64,000 nucleotides of DNA from Streptomyces sp. NBC_01288 (GCF_035982055.1 NZ_CP108427.1:9299001-9363000); one strand, 5' to 3'. Shown: positions 32,621 to 43,490, numbered from the stretch's first letter. Made by a program: numbers and translations. The notes: a model not told the origin generated them from the sequence alone.

Positions 32621-34330
32621 TCAGCGAGCGCTGTCAGTGGGAGGCTCGTCGGGTTCGTTGTCGGCGAGGCTGACTCCGCGCCGGAACATGGCCATCAGTC
32701 CCGGATCGTGCTCGACCTCTTGTTCCTCGGTCTTGCGCGGGGCGGGACCCTCACGCAGCTCGGGTACCAGGTGCTCCTGCGCGTGCCGCTGGGGCAGCCG
32801 CGGCCGCTCGTCCCGGGACTCCCTGACATACGGCACGGACCCGCGCTCGCGCGGCGCCGACGGCTCCACCGTCCTGGGGTGCTGTTGCTGGGGCTGCTGC
32901 GTGTGCTGCGGGTGCTGGTGCACGACGGGCATCGGCGCGTTCCCGGAGCGGGCCGGGGGCAGCGGCTGGCGGAACGTGGGCGGCGGGGCGGCGGCCTGGG
33001 ACGGGGGCGCCTGTACGGCCTGGTGGTGGGCCGGGGCGGCCTGGGCCGGCCGGGACATGTCGGCGATCTCCTGGTACTGGGCCTGGGCGGTTATCTCGCC
33101 GGGCTCGTCACCCATCAGGCCGCGCGGGATGACCAGGATGGCCTGGATGCCGCCGTAGATGTTGCTCTGCAACCGGACCGCGATGCCGTGCCGGCGGGCC
33201 AGCGCGGACACCACGTACAGGCCGATACGGCCGTCCGCGAGGAGCTTGCTGATGTCGATGCGGTCGGGCTCGGCGAGCAGGGTGTTGATGCGGGCCTGCT
33301 CCTGCGTGGGCATGCCCAGTCCGCGGTCCTCGACCTCGACGGCGAGTCCGGCGGTCACGCGCTGGGCGCGCATCAGCACCTGGGTCTGCGGCTCGGAGAA
33401 CGTCGTGGCGTTCTCGACGAGTTCGGCCAGCAGGTGGATGACGTCGGCGACGGCGTGGCCGCGCAGGGTGCCCTCGATCGGGGGGACCAGCTTGACCCGG
33501 GAGTAGTGCTCGACCTCGGCGATCGAGGAACGCAGCACCTCGGTCAGCGTCACCGGGCGGGTCCACTGCCGGCGGGACACCGAGCCGCCGAGCACGGCGA
33601 CGTTCTCCGCGTGGCGGCGGATACGGGTGGCGAGGTGGTCGACGTGGAAGAGGCCCTTGAGCAGCTCCGGGTCCTCGACCTCGTTCTCCAGCTGGTCGAG
33701 CATGTTGATCGCGCGGTGCACCAGGGACTGCAGACGCCGGGCGAGGTTGACGAAGACCTCGACGCGCTCCTCGCTGTCCGGCGCGGAGGCCCGGGCGAGC
33801 TGCGCGGTCTGCGCGACGACGGTACGGGCCTGCCACAGGCCCACACCTACATCGTACGTCAGCCTGCCGAGCGGGTCCGTCTGCGACGGCGGCTGGTGCG
33901 TGAACGGCACCTGCTCCACCGGCTCGCCCCGCTCCAGCCGCTGGAGCACGTCCTGCAGATCGGCCTGCCCGGTGGCGACCGTACGGCGCAGCGACGCGTA
34001 CTGCTGCGAGATCCCCGCGGCCTCGGAACGCCCGAGCCGAACGCCCGTGAACAGGATTCCGCAACCGAGCACGGCGGCGACGGCGAGCACCGTCCAGGTC
34101 GTCCCGTCGGCGAAGCCGCTCTGCGTGCGCAGCACGATCAGGACGACGGCGGTGGCGAGGATCGCCATCGCGGCGGCGGGCAGTACGGCGAGCCGGACCG
34201 TGCGCGACCGAGTGGCCGAATCCGACGGTCCGTCCTGGACGGAGGACCGGGCGTGTCTGTTTCGCGCGGAGCTCGATCCAGTCATTCGATCCGGCTCCGA
34301 GGGCACAGCATAGGAGGGGATTTCGGGCAT
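32621..34330 (-). CDS. cvnA: Conservon sensor histidine-kinase-like protein CvnA
   Basis: This is a 569-residue membrane protein. ATG 34330 has AGAGGA 6 nt upstream. Two membrane helices (about 48-67 and 74-95) flank a very short extracytoplasmic loop, so ligand sensing must occur in or near the membrane. The cytoplasmic part has a dimerisation segment with HRAINMLDQLENE (phospho-acceptor-like His) and an HATPase_c domain with LLAELVENATTFS and VEDRGLGMP, then a 170-residue Pro/Gln/His-rich tail typical of CvnA. First gene of the conservon operon. Confidence 0.93.
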   Translation of the reverse strand: MPEIPSYAVPSEPDRMTGSSSARNRHARSSVQDGPSDSATRSRTVRLAVLPAAAMAILATAVVLIVLRTQSGFADGTTWTVLAVAAVLGCGILFTGVRLGRSEAAGISQQYASLRRTVATGQADLQDVLQRLERGEPVEQVPFTHQPPSQTDPLGRLTYDVGVGLWQARTVVAQTAQLARASAPDSEERVEVFVNLARRLQSLVHRAINMLDQLENEVEDPELLKGLFHVDHLATRIRRHAENVAVLGGSVSRRQWTRPVTLTEVLRSSIAEVEHYSRVKLVPPIEGTLRGHAVADVIHLLAELVENATTFSEPQTQVLMRAQRVTAGLAVEVEDRGLGMPTQEQARINTLLAEPDRIDISKLLADGRIGLYVVSALARRHGIAVRLQSNIYGGIQAILVIPRGLMGDEPGEITAQAQYQEIADMSRPAQAAPAHHQAVQAPPSQAAAPPPTFRQPLPPARSGNAPMPVVHQHPQHTQQPQQQHPRTVEPSAPRERGSVPYVRESRDERPRLPQRHAQEHLVPELREGPAPRKTEEQEVEHDPGLMAMFRRGVSLADNEPDEPPTDSAR

Positions 34331-35035
34331 CGGAGTCCTCTCGATCAACCGGGTGGGACACACGGCGCGCAGCGCTCACTAACCGTCAAGTCCGGTAAGG
34401 AATGCGACAGTTAACGGTCAGCCACCCTACGCCACCATCCTTAATGCGGTGTAATCACGTCACGTCTGACGCCCAACCTGGCCTGCTGAAACGGTTCTCT
34501 GGTGGTTCCTATGAAGAGAACGGGCTCTGATTACGCGGCATAGGACCTATTTGCCGCATGTCGCAACGCACCGGAAATCCAGAGTTGGCACGACTGTCGC
34601 CTGCGGGAGCCGCAAAGTTCGCCCTGCAAGACGGCGTACGGGCAGGGGAGTTGGCGCGTCTGTGCCCCCAACCGTGTGAAGAGGTCGGGGAGTTACGGTG
34701 CGCCCGCGGTGGCTGGATTCACGCCCCTGTCCGACGGGTCGATCGCGGGGGTGCGCTGCTCGCCGAGGCCGATGCGCCCGTCCGGTGCGGCGACACCGGC
34801 GGCCACCACATCACCCGCCCGCGAACAACGAGGCGTGCGGGCCCGGCACTTGACGAGCGCCTTCCGCTTCACGGCGGCCGACGCGTCGACCCGCCCCGGA
34901 TGTCAACACTTTCTTCCCCAGCTCTTTCCTTCCGCCGGTGAACCTCGTCGGCTCCTTTCACCTCTACGACGTGTAGTGGAGGTTGCCCCGGAGTGAACTG
35001 CCGACCGACGGGGACGGAGCGAGGAGAAGGACGCC
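34331..35035. other. Divergent 705-bp region with AT-rich core and hairpins
   Basis: No gene is convincing; a plus-strand frame from 34558 has no ribosome site. Between 34380 and 34560 the sequence is AT-rich and should contain the conservon promoter. Two inverted repeats are visible: GTTCTCT (34492-34498) with AGAGAAC (34514-34520), and GCGGCA/TGCCGC enclosing TAGGACCTA (34535-34557). Either could be an operator. The start-proximal part holds GAGGAGAAGGA for the downstream membrane protein. Confidence 0.45.
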
Positions 35036-36988
35036 ATGGATGACGGTCCCCGTGCCGGCGCTGGTCTCCGGCTGAGGCGGCGCGACGCGCCCGCCATGCC
35101 CGGGCCGCTGTGGTCCCGGCCGCTCGCGACCGAGCCCGCGGCGCCCCAGCAGCTGCACCGGGGGATGACGCTGATCGCCGCGATCAGCCTGTTCATCGGC
35201 ACCCGTGACGCCTGGACGAGGGCGATGACGTCCCGTCCGGACGTCGCCGGGATCATCTCCGTCTGTTACGCCGGGATCCTGGTCGCGGGCGTCCTCGCCC
35301 TCACCGCGCGCACCCGGCGCGCCCTGACCCGGGTGGACGCGGGCGTCCTGGTGCTCGCCGTCGTGCTGGTGCTGTGCGGGTACTGGCTCAACCACGCCGG
35401 CACCGACGAGGGCGTGCTCACCGCGCAGGCCGCCCACGAGATCCTGCACGGACACCCCATCTACGGGCAGCCCTGGCCGTGGCTGTTCGACCGTTCGGCG
35501 GTCGGCATCACGAAGACCATGTCGGGCGGCGCCGACTACACCTACGGCTATCCGCCCCTGACCGCGCTGCTCGCCGCCCCCGTCCACGCCGTGGTCCACT
35601 CGACGGCCGCCGCCACCCTCGTCACCACCGGCGCGCTGCTCGCGGGCGCCGTCCTGCTGTGGTGGCTGCTCCCGGCCCCGTGGCGGTCCGGCGCCACCGC
35701 CGTGTGCCTCGGCTTCGGCTTCCTGCCCGGGTACGCCTACGCCGGCTACCCCGCCGTCCTCGCCCTGGTCCTCCTCATCCCGGTGGTGGTCCGCTGGCCC
35801 GACACCGGAGCCGGCGGCCGTCTCGGACTGCCCGGAGTGGTCCAGGCCCTCTGCCTCGGCGCGGCCTGCGCCACCCAGCAACTCGCCTGGTTCCTCACGC
35901 CGTTCCTCCTCATCGGCCTCTACGCCGTCCGCCGCGGCGACCTCGGCCCTGGGCCGTGTCCGCAAAGTCCCGCCTGCCCCGAGACGCCCGGCACGCCCTC
36001 TCGCCGCACCGGACGAAAGCCCACGTACAACCAGTACGAGGGCTTCCGCCCGGCACTCCCCAGCCTCCGGCCGGGGGCCCCAGAGCACGCACCGGACGCC
36101 GCGGGGCCCGCCCTTCGGGCGGACGACGGGACTTTGCGGACACGACCCCGGCCCGCCCTCGGCGTCGTCGCCCGCTACACCGGCACCGCCGCCCTCACCT
36201 GGGCCGCGATCAACGCCTACTTCGCCACCCAGGATTTCCACACCTGGCTGCACGGCCTGCTGCTCCCGCTCACCCAGAAGGCGATCCTGCACGGCCAGGG
36301 CCTGATGGGGATCTCGTACTACTTCACCGCGGGCAGCAGGCACCTCGACTACTACTCCTACGGCAGCCAGCTGCTCCTGTTCGGCCTGCTCGCCGCCACG
36401 CTGCTCTTCGTGCGGCGGCTCGGCCCGGCGATCACCGTGCTGCCCTGGCTGAGCTTCTACCTGGCCACCCGGTCCCAGGACGGCTACTTCCTGATGATGA
36501 CCCCGCTGTGGCTCGCGGCGGCCGCCACGGTCCCGGCCTCCGCGTTCGCCTCGGCCTGGCAGCCCCGCATCCCGCACCTGACCGGGCACCGGGCCAAGGC
36601 CGTCCTCGCGGTGGCGCTCGTCACGCCCGCCGTCGTGTGCGCGACGGTCGCGGCGGTCAGCGCGCCGCCGCTGCGGATGAACGTCACACCGAGCTTCGCG
36701 GAGCGGGCCGGCCACCTGGACATCACCGGACTCGCGGTCCGGGTCGTCAACATCACCGGCACCCGGCTCACCCCCCACTTCGCCAGCCGCCTCGGACAGG
36801 GCGCCTCCGACTGGTGGACCGCCTCGGGCGGCCCCGCGACCCTCGCCCCGCACGCCTCCGCGACGTATCTCGTGAAGCCGCCCGGCGGTGTGCGGCGGGC
36901 GCCGGGCGGGTCGCATCCGCGCTTCTATCTCATCGCCGTGACCGGTACCCCGATGACCATCACCAGCGCACGGATTCCGATCAGTTGA
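35036..36988 (+). CDS. Polytopic GT-C/GT87-like membrane glycosyltransferase candidate, carrying an inserted repeat
   Basis: This is a 650-residue protein with about ten membrane helices. ATG 35036 has GAGGAGAAGGA upstream. The acidic pair in the first large loop (GTDEGVLTAQAAHEILHG, near residue 122) and the YGYPPLTALLAAPVH motif near 175 are typical of GT-C fold mannosyltransferase-like proteins that use polyprenyl-phosphate sugars. Residues about 306-371 are encoded by a 198-bp inverted-repeat element: hydrophilic, Pro/Arg-rich and out of place between two membrane helices. Removing about 216 bp between matching CCTCGGC flanks would rejoin LGVVARYTG in frame. Activity of the interrupted protein is uncertain. 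Confidence 0.75.
   Translation: MDDGPRAGAGLRLRRRDAPAMPGPLWSRPLATEPAAPQQLHRGMTLIAAISLFIGTRDAWTRAMTSRPDVAGIISVCYAGILVAGVLALTARTRRALTRVDAGVLVLAVVLVLCGYWLNHAGTDEGVLTAQAAHEILHGHPIYGQPWPWLFDRSAVGITKTMSGGADYTYGYPPLTALLAAPVHAVVHSTAAATLVTTGALLAGAVLLWWLLPAPWRSGATAVCLGFGFLPGYAYAGYPAVLALVLLIPVVVRWPDTGAGGRLGLPGVVQALCLGAACATQQLAWFLTPFLLIGLYAVRRGDLGPGPCPQSPACPETPGTPSRRTGRKPTYNQYEGFRPALPSLRPGAPEHAPDAAGPALRADDGTLRTRPRPALGVVARYTGTAALTWAAINAYFATQDFHTWLHGLLLPLTQKAILHGQGLMGISYYFTAGSRHLDYYSYGSQLLLFGLLAATLLFVRRLGPAITVLPWLSFYLATRSQDGYFLMMTPLWLAAAATVPASAFASAWQPRIPHLTGHRAKAVLAVALVTPAVVCATVAAVSAPPLRMNVTPSFAERAGHLDITGLAVRVVNITGTRLTPHFASRLGQGASDWWTASGGPATLAPHASATYLVKPPGGVRRAPGGSHPRFYLIAVTGTPMTITSARIPIS
35951..36148 (+). 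mobile_element. 198-bp MITE-like inverted-repeat element inside a coding sequence
   Basis: The termini GGGCCGTGTCCGCAAAGTCC (35951-35970) and the matching reverse complement (36127-36148) form 22-bp inverted repeats with one mismatch. The interior holds a second fold-back around GAAAGCCC / GGGCTTCC (36013-36050). There is no transposase. Short direct repeats flank it (CGGCCC at 35944 and 36149; CCTCGGC at 35941 and 36157). Similar elements are mostly intergenic in Streptomyces; this one is translated in frame as 66 codons. Confidence 0.75.
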
Positions 36989-37020
36989 CCGAGTTTGACG
37001 TAAAAGGATATCCCGTAAAT

Positions 37021-37061
37021 GAGAAAGGCCCTACAGGGTTCTCATCTGAGATTGTTATATT
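37021..37061 (+). promoter_or_regulatory. AT-rich promoter region of the LCP gene with hairpin
   Basis: The segment between 36990 and 37075 is AT-rich. It contains a fold-back (GAGAA...CCCTACAGGG...TTCTC, 37021-37043), a partial palindrome TCTCATCTGAGA (37040-37051) and a TATATT hexamer (37056-37061) that could be a -10 box. The site is a promoter by position; the -35 is not clear. Confidence 0.4.
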
Positions 37062-37175
37062 GCGCAACCACGCAAGAGAGGCAGACCCCCTGCCTCGCCC
37101 GACCCGACACGGCCGCGCGCCCCTGGCCGCAGCATCGAACGGCCTGAACGGCCCGACCGTACGTGGGAGTGCCAG

Positions 37176-38909
37176 ATGACCGACCTCGGGGACGGCCCCG
37201 TGGGACATGCCACGCGCAGCCGCACACGAGGCGTGCCCAGGCCGCGTGCGGGTGAGGCCGACGAACCGCTGCCCACCGGCGGCCGGGCCGCCGCCCGCGC
37301 CGCTGCCCGCCAGGCCCCGCGCGGCGGATCCCGCGCACGCGGCCGCGCCGCCTCGCGGCGCCGCGTCAAGCAAGGCCCGGGCGGCAAGCGGGTGTTGAAG
37401 ATCAGCGCGATATCCCTGTCGGTGCTGATCATGGTGACCGCGGGTGCCGGCTGGTGGTTCTACGAGCACCTGAACGGCAACATCAACAGCATCGCGATCG
37501 ACGACGGCGCGGGCGGCAAGGAGAAGGCCGACGCCTTCGGCCGTACACCGATCAACCTCCTCGTGATGGGCAGCGACGCCCGGAGCAGCGCGACCGACTG
37601 CAAGCTCGGCGGCGGCTGTTCGTCGACCGGCGTGCAGACCGGGAACGGCAACGCGGACGTCGAGATGGTGGTGCACATCTCCGCCGACCGCTCGAACGCC
37701 ACCGTGATGAGCATCCCGCGCGACACCATGACCCAGGTCCCCGCTTGCAAGGACCCGGACAGCAGCCAGTCGACGGCCGGTTACTACGGCCAGATCAACA
37801 GCGCGTTGCAGTACGGCCAGGAGTGCCAGGTCAAGACCGTGCACGCGCTCACCGGCATCACCATCGACCACTTCGTGCAGATGGACTTCTCCGGTGTGGT
37901 GAAGATGTCCGACGCGGTCGGCGGTGTCTCGGTGTGCGTCGACGCCGACGTCTACGACACCTACTCGCACCTGAAGCTGTCCAAGGGCACCCACACCCTC
38001 AAGGGCAACGCGGCGCTGGAGTTCGTCCGCTCCCGGCACGGCTTCGGCGACGGCAGCGACCTCGGCCGTACCGTCTCCCAGCACCTGTTCCTGAGCGCGA
38101 TGATCCGCAAGTTCAAGAGCGCCGGCACGCTCACCGACCCCCAGGCGGTCTACAACCTGGCCGACGCCGCCACCAAGGCGCTCACCGTGGACACCGGCCT
38201 CGGCACCGTCAAGAAGCTCATCGGGCTCGCCGCGGACCTGGACAAGGTCCCCACGAAGCGCATGACGTTCACCACGATGCAGACCGGCGCCGACCCGAAC
38301 AACGCCGACCGGGTCGTGCCCGCGACGGCGGCGAAGAGCCTGTTCGGGACCATCGCCAACGATCAGTCGCTGACCACCTCCTCCGGGAAGAAGTCCTCGG
38401 CGGCCACCGCGACCGCCACGGCGGTGGCCGTGCCCGCCGCGCAGATCGCCGTGACGGTGGAGAACGGCACCAGCATCAGCGGGCGCGCCTCGACGGTCGC
38501 CACGTCCTTGATAGACGGCGGCTTCAGCTCCGACACCACGACCGGCAACGCCGGCGTCAGCGCGACCACGACCACGCTCACCTACGGCACCGACCAGAAG
38601 GCCGAGGCCCAGACGGTGGCGAGCGCGATCGGCCTCTCCTCCTCGCACCTCAAGCAGGGCACCGGTACCGGCCTGACCCTGGTGATCGGCACGGACTGGC
38701 CCAGCGGTACGACGTACCCCGGCGCCACCTCGTCCCCGGCCCCCGCCGACACCAAGGCGGCCACGTCCAACGCCCAGGCCTCGACCGCCGACCAGTCGAA
38801 GTCCTGCGCCAAGGTCAGCACCTACAAGACGGTCAGCCTGAACGGCGTCCCGATGACCCCGACCCAGGCCTACCGACAGGCGACGAACAAGAAGGACTCG
38901 GCGTCCTGA
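37176..38909 (+). CDS. LytR-CpsA-Psr (LCP) family wall-polymer ligase
   Basis: This is a 577-residue type II membrane protein. A basic Arg/Ala-rich cytoplasmic tail (1-70), one membrane helix (about 74-94), the LCP catalytic domain (about 125-340) and a C-terminal LytR_C domain (about 425-510). Catalytic-site landmarks are visible: NLLVMGSDAR, SIPRDTM, FSGVVKMSDAVGGV and EFVRSRHGFGDGSDLGR, with the Arg and Asp residues that bind the polyprenyl pyrophosphate head. LCP proteins transfer anionic polymers or glycans onto peptidoglycan outside the cell. The GT-C-like gene just upstream may make such a glycan. Confidence 0.92.
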   Translation: MTDLGDGPVGHATRSRTRGVPRPRAGEADEPLPTGGRAAARAAARQAPRGGSRARGRAASRRRVKQGPGGKRVLKISAISLSVLIMVTAGAGWWFYEHLNGNINSIAIDDGAGGKEKADAFGRTPINLLVMGSDARSSATDCKLGGGCSSTGVQTGNGNADVEMVVHISADRSNATVMSIPRDTMTQVPACKDPDSSQSTAGYYGQINSALQYGQECQVKTVHALTGITIDHFVQMDFSGVVKMSDAVGGVSVCVDADVYDTYSHLKLSKGTHTLKGNAALEFVRSRHGFGDGSDLGRTVSQHLFLSAMIRKFKSAGTLTDPQAVYNLADAATKALTVDTGLGTVKKLIGLAADLDKVPTKRMTFTTMQTGADPNNADRVVPATAAKSLFGTIANDQSLTTSSGKKSSAATATATAVAVPAAQIAVTVENGTSISGRASTVATSLIDGGFSSDTTTGNAGVSATTTTLTYGTDQKAEAQTVASAIGLSSSHLKQGTGTGLTLVIGTDWPSGTTYPGATSSPAPADTKAATSNAQASTADQSKSCAKVSTYKTVSLNGVPMTPTQAYRQATNKKDSAS

Positions 38910-38915
38910 CGGGCG

Positions 38916-39395
38916 CTATACGACGCTCTCGGCGGTCCAGGTGATGTGCGGGGGATCCACCCGCGCGCACAGCGGGCCGCCGTTCGCGTCGGTCAGACCG
39001 AGCCGGCCGACCAGCAGACCGTCGGGCGCGGCGGCGGCCAGGACGTCGTCCGGCACCGAGTCGAGCATGAGCTTGGCGCGCCGGAACATGGTGAAGAGAC
39101 CGGCCGCGTCGACCGTCCCCCACGACAGATAGACGAACCGCAGACCCATCCGGTGCTGCACATAGGGGCCCGTCACCACGACGCCGTCCGGCGAGACCTC
39201 CGCCACGCACTCCAGGTTCCAGTTCGCGGACACGGCGTCGCCAGGCTGCGGATCGAGCAGCTCGGCCGGACGGTCCCGGCGCTGCACGGCGACATGGACG
39301 TTGTCGTACGCCTGGATGGGCTTGTCGGCGGGGGCGGGGAAGGTGCGGCCGGGCAGATCGACGGCGTCGATACGAATGTGCATACGGGCCATCAT
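38916..39395 (-). CDS. DUF5990 family protein
   Basis: This is a 159-residue soluble protein convergent with the LCP gene (6 bp apart). Two ATGs, 39395 and 39392, are possible; GGAGGG about 10 nt upstream favours the first. Family features: VHVAVQRRDRPAELLDPQPG, a GPYVQHRMGLRFVYLSWG core, AMFRRAKLML-like helix and the end GGPLCARVDPPHITW. Function is unknown across actinomycetes. Confidence 0.85.
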   Translation of the reverse strand: MMARMHIRIDAVDLPGRTFPAPADKPIQAYDNVHVAVQRRDRPAELLDPQPGDAVSANWNLECVAEVSPDGVVVTGPYVQHRMGLRFVYLSWGTVDAAGLFTMFRRAKLMLDSVPDDVLAAAAPDGLLVGRLGLTDANGGPLCARVDPPHITWTAESVV

Positions 39396-39417
39396 GCCGG
39401 GTCGGCCCTCCCCACCC

Positions 39418-40421
<1,004 letters not shown>

Positions 40422-40425
<4 letters not shown>

Positions 40426-41495
40426 GGTGTCGCCTCTCGTTCCAGGTCCGGTACGTCCGTCGCCGCCGCGCGTGAGGTCAGGCGCAGCGAGGCGCGGTCG
40501 TCGCCGGGCAGCCAGCAGGCGTCGCGGTGCGCGGTGTCACCGAGGTCGGCGCCGGAGGTGAAGTCCGAGCCCGCCCCCAACTCCGGCCGCTCCTCGCACC
40601 GTTCGTGCCGCAACCGGCACCGGGGCGCGAACGCACACCCCTCCGGCAGGCTCCCCGGCGCCACCGGCATCCCGGCGATGGTGGGCAGCCGCCGCAACCG
40701 GGGACCGCCCACCCGGGGCACCGAGTCGAGCAGCCCCCACGTGTAAGGGTGCCGCGGTCCGTGGAACACCGCCCGGCGCGGACCCTCCTCGGCCGCCCGG
40801 CCGCCGTACATGACCAGCACCCGGTCGGCGATCTGCGAGATGACGCCCATGTCGTGCGTGATGAGGACGACGGCCGAGCCCTGGGTGTTCAACTCCCGCA
40901 TCAGGTCGAGTATTTGGGCCTGGACCGTCACGTCCAGCGCCGTGGTCGGCTCGTCGGCGATCAGCAGTGCCGGGCCGCAGGACAGAGCCATCGCGATGAC
41001 CGCGCGCTGTCGCATACCGCCGGAGAACTCGTGCGGGTAGGCGTTCGCGCGGGAGGCCGCGTCGGGGATGCCGACGTCGGAGAGGAGACCGACGGCACGG
41101 GCGTGAGCCTCCTTGCGGGAGACCTTCTCGTGCGCCCGGATCTGCTCGGCGATCTGCCAGCCCACGGTGTACACGGGGGTGAGCGCGGTCATCGGGTCCT
41201 GGAAGACCATGGCGATCTCCCGGCCCCGTACCGCCCGCATCTCCTTGTCGGGGAGGGTGAGCAAGTCCCGGCCACGGAACCGGACTTCGCCCTCGACGGT
41301 CACGTTCGGACTGGTCAGCAGACGCAGTACGGCGAGCATCGAGACGCTCTTGCCGGAGCCCGACTCGCCCACCACGCCGAGGATTTCGCCGGGTGACACC
41401 GAGAAGGACAGGCCGTCGACGACGGTGACGGAGCCTCGGCGGGTGCGGAACGACACCCTCAAGTCGCGTACGTCCAGCAGGGGTTGGTCAGGCAT
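40422..41495 (-). CDS. Oligopeptide/dipeptide ABC transporter ATPase (DppD/OppD type)
   Basis: This is a 357-residue ATPase. Walker A GESGSGKSV near residue 40, signature FSGGMRQRAVIAMAL, Walker B LIADEPTTALD, and the C-terminal extension with CAFAPRCRLRHERCEERPEL. ATG 41495 overlaps the end of the DppB-type permease gene by 8 bp. It forms a heterodimer with the neighbouring ATPase. Confidence 0.95.
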
Positions 41496-42456
41496 GGCGG
41501 GCCCTCGGGTCGAGTCGGGCGTACAGGATGTCCACCAGGGCGTTGGCGAGGACCACGAAGAACGCCGCGTACAGGACGGTGCCCATGATCACGGGCAGGT
41601 CCAGGTTCTGGAGGGCGTCGAAGGTCAGCTTGCCGATGCCGGGGAGGCCGAAGACGACCTCGGTGAGCAGCGCGGCGCCGCCCACGAGCGCGCCGAAGTC
41701 CAGGCCGAACAGCGACACGATCGGGATGAGTGAGCAGCGCAGGGCGTGGCGGATCAGGATGCGCCGCTCGGAGAGGCCCTTGGCGCGCGCGGTGCGGACG
41801 TAGTCCTCGTTCAGGGCGCTGACGACCTCGCCGCGCAGCAGCCGGGCGTAGATCCCGGCGTACAGCAACGCGAGGGTGAGCCAGGGGAAGAGGAGGTGCA
41901 GGGCCCACTGGCCGGGGTCGTGGCTGAGGTCGACGTAGCCCGGTGGCGGTACCCAGGAGAAGACCGAACTGTGCAGCTGCTTCTGGGTGATGAGGTTGAC
42001 GACCTCGCCGAGCCAGTAGGCCGGCAGCGAGACGCCGACCACGCCGACGAGCATGATGATGGGGTCGGCCGCCTTGCCGCGCAGGGCCGCCGCGGCGGTG
42101 CCCATGACGATGCCGGCCGTCATCCAGATCAGTGCCGCGCCGATGACGAGCGACAGGGTCACCGGGGTGGCCTGCACGATCTGCGGGATCACGCGGGAGC
42201 CGCGGTTGACGAACGACTCCAGGTCACGGTCGATGAGCAGGTGCCGCATCATCAGCAAGTAGCGGATGGGCATGGGGCGGTCGAGGCCGAAGGAGTGCCG
42301 GACCTGGGCGAGGGTGGCCGGGTCGGCGTTGCGGCCCGCGATGCGGGCGGCGGGGTCGACTCCCGGTGTGGCGAAGAAGATCAGGAAGACCAGCACACTG
42401 ATCGCGAACATCACCAGCAGGGCGGACGCGAAGCGTTTGACGATGAACCGGAGCAT
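41488..42456 (-). CDS. Peptide ABC transporter permease (DppB/OppB type)
   Basis: This is a 322-residue protein with six membrane helices. The start ATG 42456 gives the typical N-terminus MLRFIVKRFASALLVMF. The permease EAA loop is EDYVRTARAKGLSERRILIRHALR near residue 215. It lies 5 bp after the DppC-type permease gene; the two form the channel. Confidence 0.95.
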   Translation of the reverse strand: MLRFIVKRFASALLVMFAISVLVFLIFFATPGVDPAARIAGRNADPATLAQVRHSFGLDRPMPIRYLLMMRHLLIDRDLESFVNRGSRVIPQIVQATPVTLSLVIGAALIWMTAGIVMGTAAAALRGKAADPIIMLVGVVGVSLPAYWLGEVVNLITQKQLHSSVFSWVPPPGYVDLSHDPGQWALHLLFPWLTLALLYAGIYARLLRGEVVSALNEDYVRTARAKGLSERRILIRHALRCSLIPIVSLFGLDFGALVGGAALLTEVVFGLPGIGKLTFDALQNLDLPVIMGTVLYAAFFVVLANALVDILYARLDPRARHA

Positions 42457-42461
42457 GACTC

Positions 42462-43490
42462 TCACACCCCTCCGCGCAGCCGGGCGCCCGGGTCGAGCGC
42501 GTCGCGCACGCCGTCGCCGAGGACGTTGAGCGCCGCCGTGGTCAGCGCGATCAGCAGGCCGGGGGCGATCGTCACGGCGGGCCGGGTGTAGAGCAGCCCG
42601 AGTCCGTCCTCGATGATCGTGCCCCAACTGGCGTCCGGCGGCTGGACTCCGACGGACAGGAAGGACAGCGCCGACTCGGTGAGCATCGCGAGCGCGGTCA
42701 TCAGGGGCACGAAGACGATCGCCGTCGGCAGGACGTTGGGCAGTACCTCGCGGCGCAGGATGCGCACGGTCGGCGCCCCGGAGCCGATGGCCGCCTGGAT
42801 GTACTCCTTGTTCCGCAGCACCAGCACCTGACCGCGCAACGGCCTCGCGATGTACGGCACATAGATCGCCGCGATGATCGCGACGGGCAGCCAGAGACTT
42901 CCCGCCTCGACGGTGAGCGGGCCGAGGTGCAGTCCGTCGGTGAGCAGGACGACCGAGAGGCAGATCGCCAGCAGGTACACCGGGAACGCCCAAATGACGT
43001 CCAGGACACGGGAGATGAGGGCGTCCACGACACCGCCCGCGTATCCGGCGACGACTCCGACGACCGTGCCGAGGGCGCAGGTGAGCAGCGCCGCGGTGAA
43101 CCCGATGAACAGGCTCGTGCGGCCGCCGTAGAGCAGGCGGGCCATGACGTCGCGGCCCTGGTTGTCGGCGCCGAGGAAGTAGTGGGAGGGGTCCCAGGTC
43201 GGGCCGATCGGGGTGACGCCGAGGCCGAGGCCGGTGCTGCTCGGGGTGAGCACCGGCACGGTCTTCCCGTCGACGACCGTGGTGCCGGAGACATGGGACT
43301 GGAAGGGGTCGGTGTGGGCGATGTGGTGCGCGTACAGCGGTGCGCACAGGGTCGCCAGGACGACGAGGAAGAGGACGACGGCCGCGGCCAGCGCCGACCT
43401 GTTGTGCAGCAGGTCGGCGCCGGCCGTCCGCCAGGGGCCCGGCGAGCGCCGGGCCTCCGGGACGGCCAACTCGGGTGCGGCGCTGCTCAC
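42462..43490 (-). CDS. Peptide ABC transporter permease (DppC/OppC type)
   Basis: This is a 342-residue protein with six membrane helices and a long extracytoplasmic loop after helix 1. GTG 43490 overlaps the stop of the binding-protein gene (GTGA). DppC landmarks: LGADNQGRDVMARLLYGGRT near residue 110 and the EAA loop KEYIQAAIGSGAPTVRILRR near 225, and PGARLRG at the C-terminus. Confidence 0.95.
   Translation of the reverse strand: MSSAAPELAVPEARRSPGPWRTAGADLLHNRSALAAAVVLFLVVLATLCAPLYAHHIAHTDPFQSHVSGTTVVDGKTVPVLTPSSTGLGLGVTPIGPTWDPSHYFLGADNQGRDVMARLLYGGRTSLFIGFTAALLTCALGTVVGVVAGYAGGVVDALISRVLDVIWAFPVYLLAICLSVVLLTDGLHLGPLTVEAGSLWLPVAIIAAIYVPYIARPLRGQVLVLRNKEYIQAAIGSGAPTVRILRREVLPNVLPTAIVFVPLMTALAMLTESALSFLSVGVQPPDASWGTIIEDGLGLLYTRPAVTIAPGLLIALTTAALNVLGDGVRDALDPGARLRGGV

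Noticed and set aside
34558..34941. 127-residue open frame in the conservon upstream region
   Set aside because: It has no ribosome site, a low-complexity composition and no similarity that I recognise; the region is better explained as regulatory DNA.
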